The translations under genes and the position numbers were made by a program. From positions 761,136-825,135 of the forward strand of contig NZ_KE136481.1 of assembly GCF_000407185.1 (NCBI RefSeq): a stretch of 64,000 nucleotides of DNA. The letters are read 5' to 3'. Every line of letters begins with the position of its first letter. Positions within the stretch are counted from its first letter, which is position 1. The stretch comes from Enterococcus malodoratus ATCC 43197 (GTDB taxonomy: Bacteria; Bacillota; Bacilli; Lactobacillales; Enterococcaceae). Shown here piece by piece: positions 33,339 to 42,094 of the stretch. The notes beneath the pieces are model-generated. The model did not search any database, was not told the DNA's origin, and saw only the letters and a program-made list of their open reading frames with translations.

Positions 33339-34640
33339 CTATCCCTCCTCGCCGATCACTACTACTTTTTGAATGAATTTTTGCTCCAATACAATTGTTT
33401 CCAGCAGAATATTCGGTTCCATCGAGGTCAATTCATCGATATTGGAAAGTCCCAGACCTCTTCCCTCGCCCTTTGTAGAAAAGCCTTTTTGTTTTAAAAC
33501 GTGCAGCGGCTCGATCTTTTCACGAGCAGTATTTTCGATCACAAAAATCGTATCCCCCTTCACCGAGAAGATTCCGATCGAAACTTTTCCATGCGCGACA
33601 GCCGCCGCTTCTTCAATCGCATTATCTAATAGAATTCCCAGTATCCGGATCAATACAACCGAATCGGCCGCTTGATTAATCGTGATTGCGTCATCTGATT
33701 CTATTTGGACAGAAATATTTTTCTCTTGTGCTGCCAGTAATTTCATTGTCAAAATACTTTTAACCTCTAAAGAATCGATTTTATTCAATTCATCCGCGTG
33801 AAAGATATCCTTTTCAAAAATCGTCTTCGTCCGTTTGACACTGGAATAGAAAAAATCCTTCAACGCCTCCAGCTCATCTTTTTCGATATAGTATTCTATC
33901 GATGTTAAAAGATTGACATAGTCATGGCGAAACTCGCGAATGCCTTGGTATTGATTCTTTAGATCTTCAATATAGCGCTGGTGAATCGCATACTCCATCT
34001 GTCTTTTTTCCGCTTCAATTTTCAGCTCTTGATTGCTCGAGATGGATTGGATGATCACTCCGCCCAACACCATGAAAACTAGATAAAACACACCAACGAA
34101 CAGTTTTAAAAACGGAGTAGCGGCATAAATCACGATCGTCCAATAAGAAAAATAAATGACCAATGAGATCGTCAATAAATAGGCCACTAAGTCAACTTTT
34201 TTCTTTCTCCGAATCAGCGGCAGCAGCCATTTTCTATAAGCGAAGATTCCCGCAAATAGAACACCATGATAAAGCAGAATGAACCCTAAAAAGGCTAGAC
34301 CGCTTTGATTTCCTAGAACAAGAGGAAGCAATGGCTTCATTAGTCTGCTTACGATTATTTCCAACCCGCAGGCACTAGAAACGATCAGCAGCGACGAAAC
34401 GACATTCCGCTCCTCTGAATTTTTTACTGATAAAATCAGAAAAAAGATATATAAAACAACCGTATCCAGATAGGTAAAGGTTGCTCCTACAAAAATTCCG
34501 AACAATAAAATCAACGGAAATAATAGATAGTTGATCCTTTTTTTACTTTTAATATCGTCTAAGATAAAATAGGTAATCCCAAAAACGAGTAAGTGATAAA
34601 AAGATAAATACTTAATAAAAATGGTCGGCAGCATCTTCAT
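33339..34640 (-). CDS. GHKL sensor histidine kinase (AgrC/HPK10-like)
   Basis: A 433-residue sensor kinase. The first ~195 residues contain about six hydrophobic segments without a large external domain, as in peptide-sensing AgrC/FsrC/ComD kinases. A short coiled-coil precedes the phosphoacceptor motif FRHDYVNLLTSIEYY; the ATP-binding GHKL domain shows LLDNAIEEAA and KGEGRGLGLSNI. It is paired with a LytTR regulator. The usual AgrB-type peptidase is missing here, so the ligand may be exported by the Sec route. The gene is preceded by an AT-rich gap with no recognised gene. Confidence 0.9.
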   Translation of the reverse strand: MKMLPTIFIKYLSFYHLLVFGITYFILDDIKSKKRINYLLFPLILLFGIFVGATFTYLDTVVLYIFFLILSVKNSEERNVVSSLLIVSSACGLEIIVSRLMKPLLPLVLGNQSGLAFLGFILLYHGVLFAGIFAYRKWLLPLIRRKKKVDLVAYLLTISLVIYFSYWTIVIYAATPFLKLFVGVFYLVFMVLGGVIIQSISSNQELKIEAEKRQMEYAIHQRYIEDLKNQYQGIREFRHDYVNLLTSIEYYIEKDELEALKDFFYSSVKRTKTIFEKDIFHADELNKIDSLEVKSILTMKLLAAQEKNISVQIESDDAITINQAADSVVLIRILGILLDNAIEEAAAVAHGKVSIGIFSVKGDTIFVIENTAREKIEPLHVLKQKGFSTKGEGRGLGLSNIDELTSMEPNILLETIVLEQKFIQKVVVIGEEG

Positions 34641-34820
34641 TACCTTTTCCTTTTTTTGATTAAATCAAGTATACCAAATTAAAAAGGAATGAAAATCGAA
34701 AGTTCGCGCGACCTTATCTTGCGTTAACCCTTCTTAAAGGAAATCTACTCAAATTGAATATGACTAATCTTAACTTGCCAAAAGACTTTAATTGTCTTCC
34801 TAAAAACAGATTGATACAAA

Positions 34821-34870
34821 AAAAGGATTTAAAAGGGAATGTTGACCAACACTCCCTTCTAAATCCTTTT
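34821..34870 (-). terminator. Terminator of the surface-protein operon
   Basis: AAAAGGATTT/AAATCCTTTT with inner AAGGG/CCCTT and TGTTG/CAACA form a long stem. It lies about 50 nt after the winged-helix gene on the minus strand. Confidence 0.8.
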
Positions 34871-34919
34871 AACCCATTATAGTATAATGGGGCCTTTTCT
34901 TAAGCAGCAACAATAATAC

Positions 34920-35591
34920 TTACGTATCAAAAAATCCTATTGATTGGAAAAGCTCATGGGCATCATGTGAAAGTGAATAGCCCGCGCCCCATTTTGTATC
35001 AAAGCTTTTTTCCAATAAGTAAGTTCTATAGACCTTTAGTTCAAGTCTTCTTATAATGTTTGAAAGAGCGCTCAAGGAACTGTTTGAGACTGCTCCCCAA
35101 ACTAATTCACAGATTTCTGACCTATTCACGGTATCTCCGTGTCCCTCATATAAGCACTTAAGAACTGAAAACTCTTTTTTGGATAAACTCATCTCTCTTT
35201 TTTTATTTAAAGCTTCCTTTGTATAGTCCACCTTGTTTATTGTTCCAGATAACATCGCTTCTCTTAATTCTTCTAGTTTAAACTCCTTATTTATTTTGCC
35301 AGTAGAAACCTTCAGAGGGATATATGAGTGATCCTCATTTTGAACCGCATACTCAGACTCTAACCTAAAAACTCTTTTACTTTTACTTATTTTTTTTCGT
35401 CCCGCTTCAAATTCATCATTTGAAATATTATTACTAAAAATTATTGTGTTAAAGTACCTTAGTACAAAGATATTCTCACTAGATAAAATACTTTCTGTTA
35501 CGCAATAGACAGCAAAATTAAGCTGTTTCAATTTATATTCTAGATCTACTTCATTTAAAATATTCTTTGTAATAATCAAAATTGTATCCAT
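34920..35591 (-). CDS. Winged-helix (OmpR/PhoB-type) transcriptional regulator, atypical N-terminus
   Basis: A 223-residue protein whose C-terminal ~100 residues form a PhoB-type DNA-binding domain (KKEFSVLKCLYEGHGDTVNR, then ALSNIIRRLELKV and GAGYSL). The N-terminal part has a weak receiver-like pattern (MDTILIITKNILNEVDLEYK, FNTIIFSNN) but no acidic pocket or phosphoacceptor aspartate, so it is probably not phosphorylated. It is the last gene after the DUF916 protein, 108 nt apart. It probably regulates the WxL cluster. Confidence 0.75.
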   Translation of the reverse strand: MDTILIITKNILNEVDLEYKLKQLNFAVYCVTESILSSENIFVLRYFNTIIFSNNISNDEFEAGRKKISKSKRVFRLESEYAVQNEDHSYIPLKVSTGKINKEFKLEELREAMLSGTINKVDYTKEALNKKREMSLSKKEFSVLKCLYEGHGDTVNRSEICELVWGAVSNSSLSALSNIIRRLELKVYRTYLLEKSFDTKWGAGYSLSHDAHELFQSIGFFDT

Positions 35592-35699
35592 TTTTATATC
35601 CTCTTACGATGCTGTTTCTCTTTCAATTTACTTAGTAAGTCTATGTTCATCCAAATCAAACAAAGCGATTAATTGATATCTATTTAAATACTCTGGAGA

Positions 35700-36752
35700 T
35701 CATTTTTTCAAATTTTCTATTTGAGCTTTTTGTTTTCGATTTTTTAAGATTAAATATAGCGCCGTCAATACCAGAACTGCAACTACGGCAATCAAAATAA
35801 TGATCATAGTGTAATCTGCCTCTTCAACATCAGGATCACTTTCATTGTATTTGGCCGCTTGTTCTCGAGTGATACTAAATTCTTTATTTATATCCCATTT
35901 GTTATCATCAGCGATAATTGATCCGGATAGAACATATTCTCCCGCTTGGAATTCCGCTCCTTTTAAAGGAAGCATTAGGTCAAAAATAGTATTCGGCGCA
36001 AATTGCATATCTTTTTGTTCAGTCTTAGAAATTACGGTGTCCGAATTTTTTCTTTTTAACTTCGCCTGATAAGTCGCTTTATTGATATATGTTGCACTAG
36101 TATTCCTTACTTTCAAAGAAACCGAGTTCCTACCATTTAACTGATCAGCTGAAGCTTTGTTAAAAACGATCTCTGGTTCAACAGCAGCTTCATCTTCTCT
36201 TATCAGCAGCGCTATTTGGTAACCAAACAGATTCTTCAAATTTGTCGCAGTCTTATCACCTGTTTTTTTATTGCTTTCAGCGGCATTATTTTCTTTCTGA
36301 CTTAAATACAATCCGCCTGCAATAACACCTGCAAATTTTTCAGCCGGAGCAGAAATCGTCACTTTCAACTCATACTCTTCAGCAGGGTTCAGCGTGACCT
36401 CATTCTCTTCAATTTTGACTAAATCTTCAATATTATATTTTAGACTCTTATCAAATATTCGCTCTTTGTTTCCATGATTCGAGTATTCAACAACACCGCT
36501 AGAGTTAGTTATCGCTGAATTTATTTGGGGCTGGATTGTTACCGGTTCGTCTGAAGTATTTTTCATACTGACAGTAATTTCCTGTGTCTGGTTTGGTTCA
36601 ACTAACAAATCAAAATAAGATACTTCCTTATTTATTTGTGTTTCAGGGATATTCGGCTTTACGCTAAACCTCAACCCGCCACTTGCTTCAGCTTTATAAC
36701 CGCCAGTTATAATAGCTAAAAGACAGAACACACTCATGAATAACTTTTTCAT
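35700..36752 (-). CDS. WxL-interacting DUF916/DUF3324 membrane-anchored protein (CscA-like)
   Basis: A 350-residue surface protein: signal peptide (MKKLFMSVFCLLAIITGGYKAEA), DUF916 region with FSVKPNIPETQINKEVSYF, then DUF3324-like beta domain, and one C-terminal membrane helix (MIIILIAVVAVLVLTALYLIL) with a basic tail. Proteins of this family are reported to bind WxL proteins at the cell surface and occur in csc clusters. It is separated from the small WxL gene by a hairpin terminator, so its level may be lower than the WxL genes. GAGGAT precedes the ATG. Confidence 0.9.
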   Translation of the reverse strand: MKKLFMSVFCLLAIITGGYKAEASGGLRFSVKPNIPETQINKEVSYFDLLVEPNQTQEITVSMKNTSDEPVTIQPQINSAITNSSGVVEYSNHGNKERIFDKSLKYNIEDLVKIEENEVTLNPAEEYELKVTISAPAEKFAGVIAGGLYLSQKENNAAESNKKTGDKTATNLKNLFGYQIALLIREDEAAVEPEIVFNKASADQLNGRNSVSLKVRNTSATYINKATYQAKLKRKNSDTVISKTEQKDMQFAPNTIFDLMLPLKGAEFQAGEYVLSGSIIADDNKWDINKEFSITREQAAKYNESDPDVEEADYTMIIILIAVVAVLVLTALYLILKNRKQKAQIENLKK

Positions 36753-36791
36753 CCGATATCCTCAATTCCAATTAGTATAGTTAATAAAAAG

Positions 36792-36822
36792 GCTCAAACA
36801 AACCGGTAAGGAATGTTTGAGC
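36792..36822 (-). terminator. Terminator/attenuator between WxL gene and CscA-like gene
   Basis: GCTCAAACA and TGTTTGAGC (9-bp perfect stem, 13-nt loop) followed on the minus strand by CTTTTTATT. It lies between two genes of the same cluster, suggesting partial termination. Confidence 0.7.
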
Positions 36823-36840
36823 AGAGTTTTCTAGCCTTTA

Positions 36841-37473
36841 TTAAACTGCTGGAGTATTTGAAACAGTCCAAACAATTTCAGAATCATACGTTCCAATAGA
36901 TTTAGCTGATGCCCCAGGAACTTCTAAGGTGAAATGACTCAAATCTAATGTAGTCGTTCCTTTTCCATTATCTGCTATTGTAGCTCCCATGACTTTTTTG
37001 TCTACAGCAGGAGTCAGTTCTAATTTTCCAGCAGCGAAATCAGTTGCTCCTGTTACTGCTACGCTGGTTGGGTCACCAAAAGCTGATAATTGAGCAGCCG
37101 CCAAATCAGCCGTTCCATCATTGAATTGAGCTGTTTGTTGAACAACTACTGACCAACCAACAGTTGCTGCGCTACGTCCATCTTTGACTGTTACTTTACC
37201 AGGAGTCAAATCTGTCGCCGCCGCATTTTCCGTATCCGTACCACTATCTGTTGCGTAGTATGTTTTGTTAGAATCGTATTGAATTGCGTGTGTACCGAAA
37301 TCTAATGAATCAGGCAAATCAGAGCCAACTAATTCCAATTCCCCATCTGTGTATGTTACTTCTCCATCTGTTGTCTTACTAACAGCTGCCTCAGTATTAG
37401 AAGTTCCAATACTCAAACATAATAATGAAACGCCTACAACTCCACATAAATATCCTACTGCTCTTTTTTTCAT
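36841..37473 (-). CDS. Small WxL-domain surface protein (CscB/C-like)
   Basis: A 210-residue secreted protein: signal peptide (MKKRAVGYLCGVVGVSLLCL to about residue 30) and one WxL domain filling the rest. The two signature sites read VGWSVVVQQ and IVWTVSNTP, so both are W-x-V and not the usual W-x-L. The stretch FGTHAIQYDSNKTYYATDSG is nearly the same as in the C-terminus of the 1239-aa protein upstream. It should attach non-covalently to peptidoglycan. ATG at 37473 follows AAGGAGA. Confidence 0.88.
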   Translation of the reverse strand: MKKRAVGYLCGVVGVSLLCLSIGTSNTEAAVSKTTDGEVTYTDGELELVGSDLPDSLDFGTHAIQYDSNKTYYATDSGTDTENAAATDLTPGKVTVKDGRSAATVGWSVVVQQTAQFNDGTADLAAAQLSAFGDPTSVAVTGATDFAAGKLELTPAVDKKVMGATIADNGKGTTTLDLSHFTLEVPGASAKSIGTYDSEIVWTVSNTPAV

Positions 37474-37489
37474 AATCAATTCTCCTTAA

Positions 37490-37855
37490 TTAATTTTTTC
37501 TATAATCAAACATCAAATGTTTAACTAACTTAATAAGATAAAGCAAAATACAAAATGTTAAAACGCCTATCCCAATGCCGATCAGAGAAAGTTGGATAAG
37601 CTCTCCCGTTTGAGGAAGCTGTTTCTTTCCACTGGTCTTTTCAGACGATTTGGGAGCAACTCGATTAGTATCATTTGCTTTAGATTCCACCGATTCACTA
37701 TCCGAAGATCCACTTTTTTCTAAGTAAAACCCGACTCGTCCATTGGACTTTTCATTCTCTGTTTCATTTGCTGCATTCACGTTAGAAGAATTACAAAGAA
37801 TTATCAGTATGCCAACGAATAGTAGTAAAGAAATTTTCTTTAAATATTTTTTCAC
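37490..37855 (-). CDS. Small LPXTG-anchored surface protein (CscD-like; GTG start)
   Basis: A 121-residue sortase substrate. An N-terminal signal (KKISLLLFVGILIILCNSS) and a serine/glutamate-rich mature segment lead to LPQTG near residue 83, a hydrophobic helix (LSLIGIGIGVLTFCILLYLI) and a basic tail. GTG at 37855 has GAGAGGAG upstream. Small LPXTG proteins accompany WxL and DUF916 proteins in csc clusters and may tether the complex to the wall. It sits between the large and small WxL genes. Confidence 0.88.
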   Translation of the reverse strand: MKKYLKKISLLLFVGILIILCNSSNVNAANETENEKSNGRVGFYLEKSGSSDSESVESKANDTNRVAPKSSEKTSGKKQLPQTGELIQLSLIGIGIGVLTFCILLYLIKLVKHLMFDYRKN

Positions 37856-37876
37856 TCTAATTCTCCTCTCGTTGGC

Positions 37877-40800
37877 TTAAGGAACATTTGATAGCAGCCA
37901 TTCAACTTGTGTTGAGTACTCCTCTGAATATTTTTCTGAAGCCGCAGGAATAGTCAACGTGAACTTTTCTATCGGCAGCACAACGATACCTTTCCCCGTT
38001 CCACCACTCGCAGACATTAATGGACTGGATACTCCTGGAACAAGAATAACCTCTTGATTTTCAACACCTGTTGGAAGACCGCTAGTTACTTGGCTAACAT
38101 CCCTTTGACCTACAGTAAGTGATAACTGTGCATTTGTTAGATTCTTATTGCTGCTTGTTTTAAACTGTTCCAGCTGTTTTGCACTTAAGCGCCATCCTTC
38201 TGTCGAAATTCGTGTATCTGTAACTGTCAGGTTGGCTTTTGTTAGATCCGATGCAGAATTATTTTCCGTATCATTTCCACTATCGGTTGCATAATATCTT
38301 TCAGCTGAATCATATTGAATCGTATGGGTTCCAAATTTTAAGTTGTCAGGTATATTTCCATCCAACTTCAATTCTTCAACAATAGAGGTTGATTGCCATT
38401 GAGCAGTAAAAGTAACATCCTCTTCTCCCATTGAATACGTAGTCGGCGAGGTAGAAATATTGGGATTTTGATAAATCATTCCGTCAACACTGTTTAGCCA
38501 TCCGACGAATTGATGATCTGTTTTGGTTAGATTTCCCTGTTCCTCAACGTTCACCATGTCCGTTTTGGAATATAAGTTATTATCAACCGGAACAATTCCG
38601 CCATCGGCACCATTTCCTTCGTAGTGAACTCTGTATTGTTGTTCTCTTCGAACAATCATATTGACTTCATGCAGGATTTTCCCTGGATTTTGAACACCTG
38701 AACTATCGTTAAATATCCGCTCATCATCATCGTGATCCTCTCTTTTACCGGTTAATGTTGCTTCGGTAAAGGTCTCATCTAAAGTAGAGAGTAAGTTCTG
38801 GCTAATTTTATCCAAGCTCAATGTGATTGGGGCATTTGTATCTGTTCGAAGCGCTTCCCAGTCGTAATTCGAATATTTTTCGATATTGTAGTTTTTCGAA
38901 AACAAGTATGGTGTCGAAGCCGTCGCATTAAACGGCGTAGTTACAGGGGCCAGATAATTTTCTATTATCTGGATTTGTTCACCATCGCCAGATATATTTA
39001 TTTCGTGATCTTTCACATAAAATGCGGGATAACTACTTTTATCAGGTTGAAGTTGCTTTGATGTGGCAATAATTGAAAATTGATCGTAATATCCTTCCTC
39101 TAGAACTTCATCATACTTTTCATAGTTCTGTAATTCGGTCGATCCTTCGAGCCAAATAGGAAACTTATTGGCAGTAACATCAATAATCCTATCTCCCTTT
39201 GAATCCCCAGCGTTAAGGCTAATGTAGCCGTTAACTACTTTGAGGCCATACTCGCCGCTTGCTATCTTTATAGATGTCCCGTTAATATCTAGGTAGGTCG
39301 GTTCACTATCCTCAGAAGTTCCCAAATGGATGCCTTCATCCGACGTTTCAATAATAAAATTGCTATAATTGAAATTTGCATACCCGGAATTGATTCCTTT
39401 AATACCAACTTGACCACTTGGAATTTCAAGATCTATTCCGTAAAGATTAAATCCTTCTCCGTAACCATCAGCAGGAACTAATAAGCTGATTGCTGTTTTG
39501 GCAGCATTGATTGTAACCGGCAGCTTCCAATCTTTCTCTAGATCTTTTTGAATACTGATGTTAATACCCGACTCTGCCGTTATACCATCACCTTCCGATG
39601 CCAGAACATTTATTTTAGAATTTGGACTAGCTATCCCCTCACTCTGCGACTCAACTCTGACTGTTCTGCTCGCCAAAATCCCACTCGAACGTGCATCTAC
39701 AAAAACATCTAAAAAGTTGGACACATCATCCAACGGATTTGACACCATAAGTATAAGTTCAGATATTTTCATCCCGTAGTCGCCTACGGCTGATACAGAA
39801 ATGTGATTATCTGCTGTAATAGAAATACCAGCCTCACTTGATTCGGGGGTATAGATACCATACGATTTATCGATGGATTTCGGAGCCAACCCACTCAAAT
39901 TAAAGTTGTTCCCTTCACCTGAAATCCCAGTAACACTGACAATACCTGCTGAACTAGGTATTTGGTTTAAATCTGGTCGGCTCAAATTAAATATTTCTAA
40001 TACCTTAGCGTTGTAGCTATTTGATGCCCCCTCAGAAATCCCGCTTACCGAAACAGTTGGTTTATCACTCTCAGGTGTCCTGGATGTAAGATTATCAGCG
40101 ATAATCCCTTGTCCCTTTAAAGCCTTTCCGTTTACTTCTACATCGACTGTATTTTCTGTAGTTATGGAGCCAGAAAGTATACCTACACCATCATCAGAAT
40201 AGCCCGATATTTTACCGGAGGAGATATCGATACTCCCTGGGTCCATCATCGTTTGTCCATTCTCATAAAAAACCATTCGCGCTAAGATACCGAAACCAGA
40301 ACTGGTAGTTCCAGTCATTTCAGAAGCGAAGGACACATTTGCTTTACCGTATCCCACATTACCACTATAAATAGCGAACTCAATTGCATTTGAAGAGTTC
40401 GAAGTTCCGCTTATCTTCCCTCCCATATTCTCGATTGATTCAGTACTAAAAATGGCAATTCCCGAACTACTTTTTCCAGATAAGCTGCCTAAAAATGAAT
40501 CCTCTTGATCGTTGATACTACCAGAACAGCTTTCAAGTGAGATTCCTCTTCTAGCAAATATTCCATACCCTTTTCCGCTTGCTTCAGCAATAAAAGTTGA
40601 ACCTCTTATACTGTATTCTTCAAATACCGAAGCGGTTCCATTGTTGCTGGTCGCTGTGGCCGACATCTGTGTTCCGGGTTCTGCTTCATACCTGCCGAAA
40701 CTATCTTCTTGTTCCAATTTTTCAAAAAAACTTTCCATTTCACTATAATTCTCTCGTTCAGGAGGTGTTTCTTTCGTAATGCTGATTCCTGCTTGAGTCC

Positions 40801-41596
40801 CGGTAGTGTTGACCTTTCCAGTAATATTTCTCGTACCTTCATTTGTCAGAATACCGATTTTATCTGCTTGAACATTTAAAACTACTTGTTGCCAGATAAG
40901 CTCTTGGTAATCTCCTATGGTTAGTTGGTTGACCTGAATTCCATAATTTGAACTTGTAAGAACGTTTAATTTTGAATCACTTATAATCGTTAATTGACAT
41001 TTCGTATCTTGAGCGGTTGTAATTTGCTGGACGATATTTGCTCCGCCGGATTTTGGTTCGGAATAAAGTTCATTCGACATACCCGATCCTTCATTTGCAA
41101 ATTCTAAAATCGTATTCGAATCATAAAATCCTTTTTCTTTTACATCATCATCTGGATCATAAGTACCGTCTACATAGGACTCAGGGCTATCAATTAAGAG
41201 AAACTCTCCATCATTCTTTAAAACGATGCCTGTATTTTTAATAACTATTTTTACCGCAGCCGTATCAGCATCGGCTCTGAGGGCTTTGCTCGAATCTACT
41301 TTTATGTTACTAGCTTTATCAGCGATATCGGAAGTTTCTTCGACAGTACTTTCTGTCGTTGAATTTTTACCGCTACTTGTTGTCGATTTCTCCGCTTGCT
41401 TATTCTTGCTTTCTACATCGCTCTTCTCTTGCACCCCTGAGACAGTCTCCTGCACGTCTTCCTCATCTGCAATTGATAAAACGGTATGTTGATTTATTGC
41501 GAGACAACATAATAGAAGAATTGCGATAATGCCGCAGAATCTTTTTTTATTATTTAACAATTTTTTTCCTAATTTATTTTTTAAAAACTTCTTCAA
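37877..41596 (-). CDS. Large WxL surface protein with beta-helix and InlB-type repeat (TTG start)
   Basis: About 1239 residues. A long basic N-terminus and hydrophobic helix (FCGIIAILLLCCLAI) form the signal; an S/T/E-rich linker follows. Residues from ~150 to ~1000 are repetitive, glycine/serine-rich beta strands like a pectin-lyase-type helix. A Listeria-Bacteroides repeat (HYEGNGADGGIVPV to FTAQW) precedes the C-terminal WxL domain, with WRL and WLL motifs (GWRLSAKQL, VEWLLSNVP). TTG at 41596 has GTAGGGAG upstream; an ATG at 41614 lacks one. Probably an adhesin or host-glycan binding protein. Confidence 0.87.
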   Translation of the reverse strand: MKKFLKNKLGKKLLNNKKRFCGIIAILLLCCLAINQHTVLSIADEEDVQETVSGVQEKSDVESKNKQAEKSTTSSGKNSTTESTVEETSDIADKASNIKVDSSKALRADADTAAVKIVIKNTGIVLKNDGEFLLIDSPESYVDGTYDPDDDVKEKGFYDSNTILEFANEGSGMSNELYSEPKSGGANIVQQITTAQDTKCQLTIISDSKLNVLTSSNYGIQVNQLTIGDYQELIWQQVVLNVQADKIGILTNEGTRNITGKVNTTGTQAGISITKETPPERENYSEMESFFEKLEQEDSFGRYEAEPGTQMSATATSNNGTASVFEEYSIRGSTFIAEASGKGYGIFARRGISLESCSGSINDQEDSFLGSLSGKSSSGIAIFSTESIENMGGKISGTSNSSNAIEFAIYSGNVGYGKANVSFASEMTGTTSSGFGILARMVFYENGQTMMDPGSIDISSGKISGYSDDGVGILSGSITTENTVDVEVNGKALKGQGIIADNLTSRTPESDKPTVSVSGISEGASNSYNAKVLEIFNLSRPDLNQIPSSAGIVSVTGISGEGNNFNLSGLAPKSIDKSYGIYTPESSEAGISITADNHISVSAVGDYGMKISELILMVSNPLDDVSNFLDVFVDARSSGILASRTVRVESQSEGIASPNSKINVLASEGDGITAESGINISIQKDLEKDWKLPVTINAAKTAISLLVPADGYGEGFNLYGIDLEIPSGQVGIKGINSGYANFNYSNFIIETSDEGIHLGTSEDSEPTYLDINGTSIKIASGEYGLKVVNGYISLNAGDSKGDRIIDVTANKFPIWLEGSTELQNYEKYDEVLEEGYYDQFSIIATSKQLQPDKSSYPAFYVKDHEINISGDGEQIQIIENYLAPVTTPFNATASTPYLFSKNYNIEKYSNYDWEALRTDTNAPITLSLDKISQNLLSTLDETFTEATLTGKREDHDDDERIFNDSSGVQNPGKILHEVNMIVRREQQYRVHYEGNGADGGIVPVDNNLYSKTDMVNVEEQGNLTKTDHQFVGWLNSVDGMIYQNPNISTSPTTYSMGEEDVTFTAQWQSTSIVEELKLDGNIPDNLKFGTHTIQYDSAERYYATDSGNDTENNSASDLTKANLTVTDTRISTEGWRLSAKQLEQFKTSSNKNLTNAQLSLTVGQRDVSQVTSGLPTGVENQEVILVPGVSSPLMSASGGTGKGIVVLPIEKFTLTIPAASEKYSEEYSTQVEWLLSNVP

Positions 41597-41903
41597 TTTT
41601 CTCCCTACCTTCATGATTCTATTTTTAAATAAGCAATTATAAGAAGGTTATCGTTATTTTCTCTCTGCATTTGTTATATTAGCAAAAACAAATAACTAAA
41701 GCATGCTCATCATTTACTATTAGCACCTATTAATTTGAACATAATAGTTAAAATTATCTACAACATCGTTTTTATTAGTTTAAATTTCATTTTTATCAAC
41801 CCAAAATTAAAGTGTTTTTAATATGTGTTTATGATTTCGAGTACTAGAGTAAGGAAAATTATTTTCTATTTGCTTGAAAACCGCTCTTCAAATTAAGTGA
41901 TAT

Positions 41904-41934
41904 AAAAAAGGCGAATAACTCTTCGTCTTTTTTT
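41904..41934. terminator. Bidirectional terminator downstream of the Mga-like gene
   Basis: AAAAAAGGCGAA and TTCGTCTTTTTT pair with a single wobble. T runs occur on both strands. It separates the Mga-like gene from the WxL operon promoter region (41615-41903), where no gene is seen. Confidence 0.7.
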
Positions 41935-41959
41935 GCCGCATTCATACTTAATATCCGAC

Positions 41960-41984
41960 AACAAACAGGCAACCTGTTTGTTGA
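41960..41984. promoter_or_regulatory. Perfect 25-bp palindrome upstream of the WxL operon
   Basis: CAACAAACAGG-CAA-CCTGTTTGTTG is a perfect inverted repeat with 11-bp arms and a 3-bp centre. No T run adjoins it, so it looks more like a protein-binding site or RNA hairpin than a terminator. Role unknown. Confidence 0.5.
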
Positions 41985-42094
41985 TGCGTAAAAAAAATCA
42001 TGATACTACTAACTCCTTTTGAAACGCTTGGAACTAATCTTTCAGCGTTCCCTAGTGATTACTATCACAAAATGTTGGAGGTAAGATTATTGAA

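Noticed and set aside
41960-41984. Factor-independent terminator for the Mga-like gene
   Set aside because: The stem is perfect but no T run follows on either strand; a better terminator is at 41904-41934.
42017-42035. TTTTGAAACGCTTGGAA as a cre site
   Set aside because: Spacing between GAA and CG does not fit the consensus, and it lies just beyond the 3' end of the Mga-like gene.
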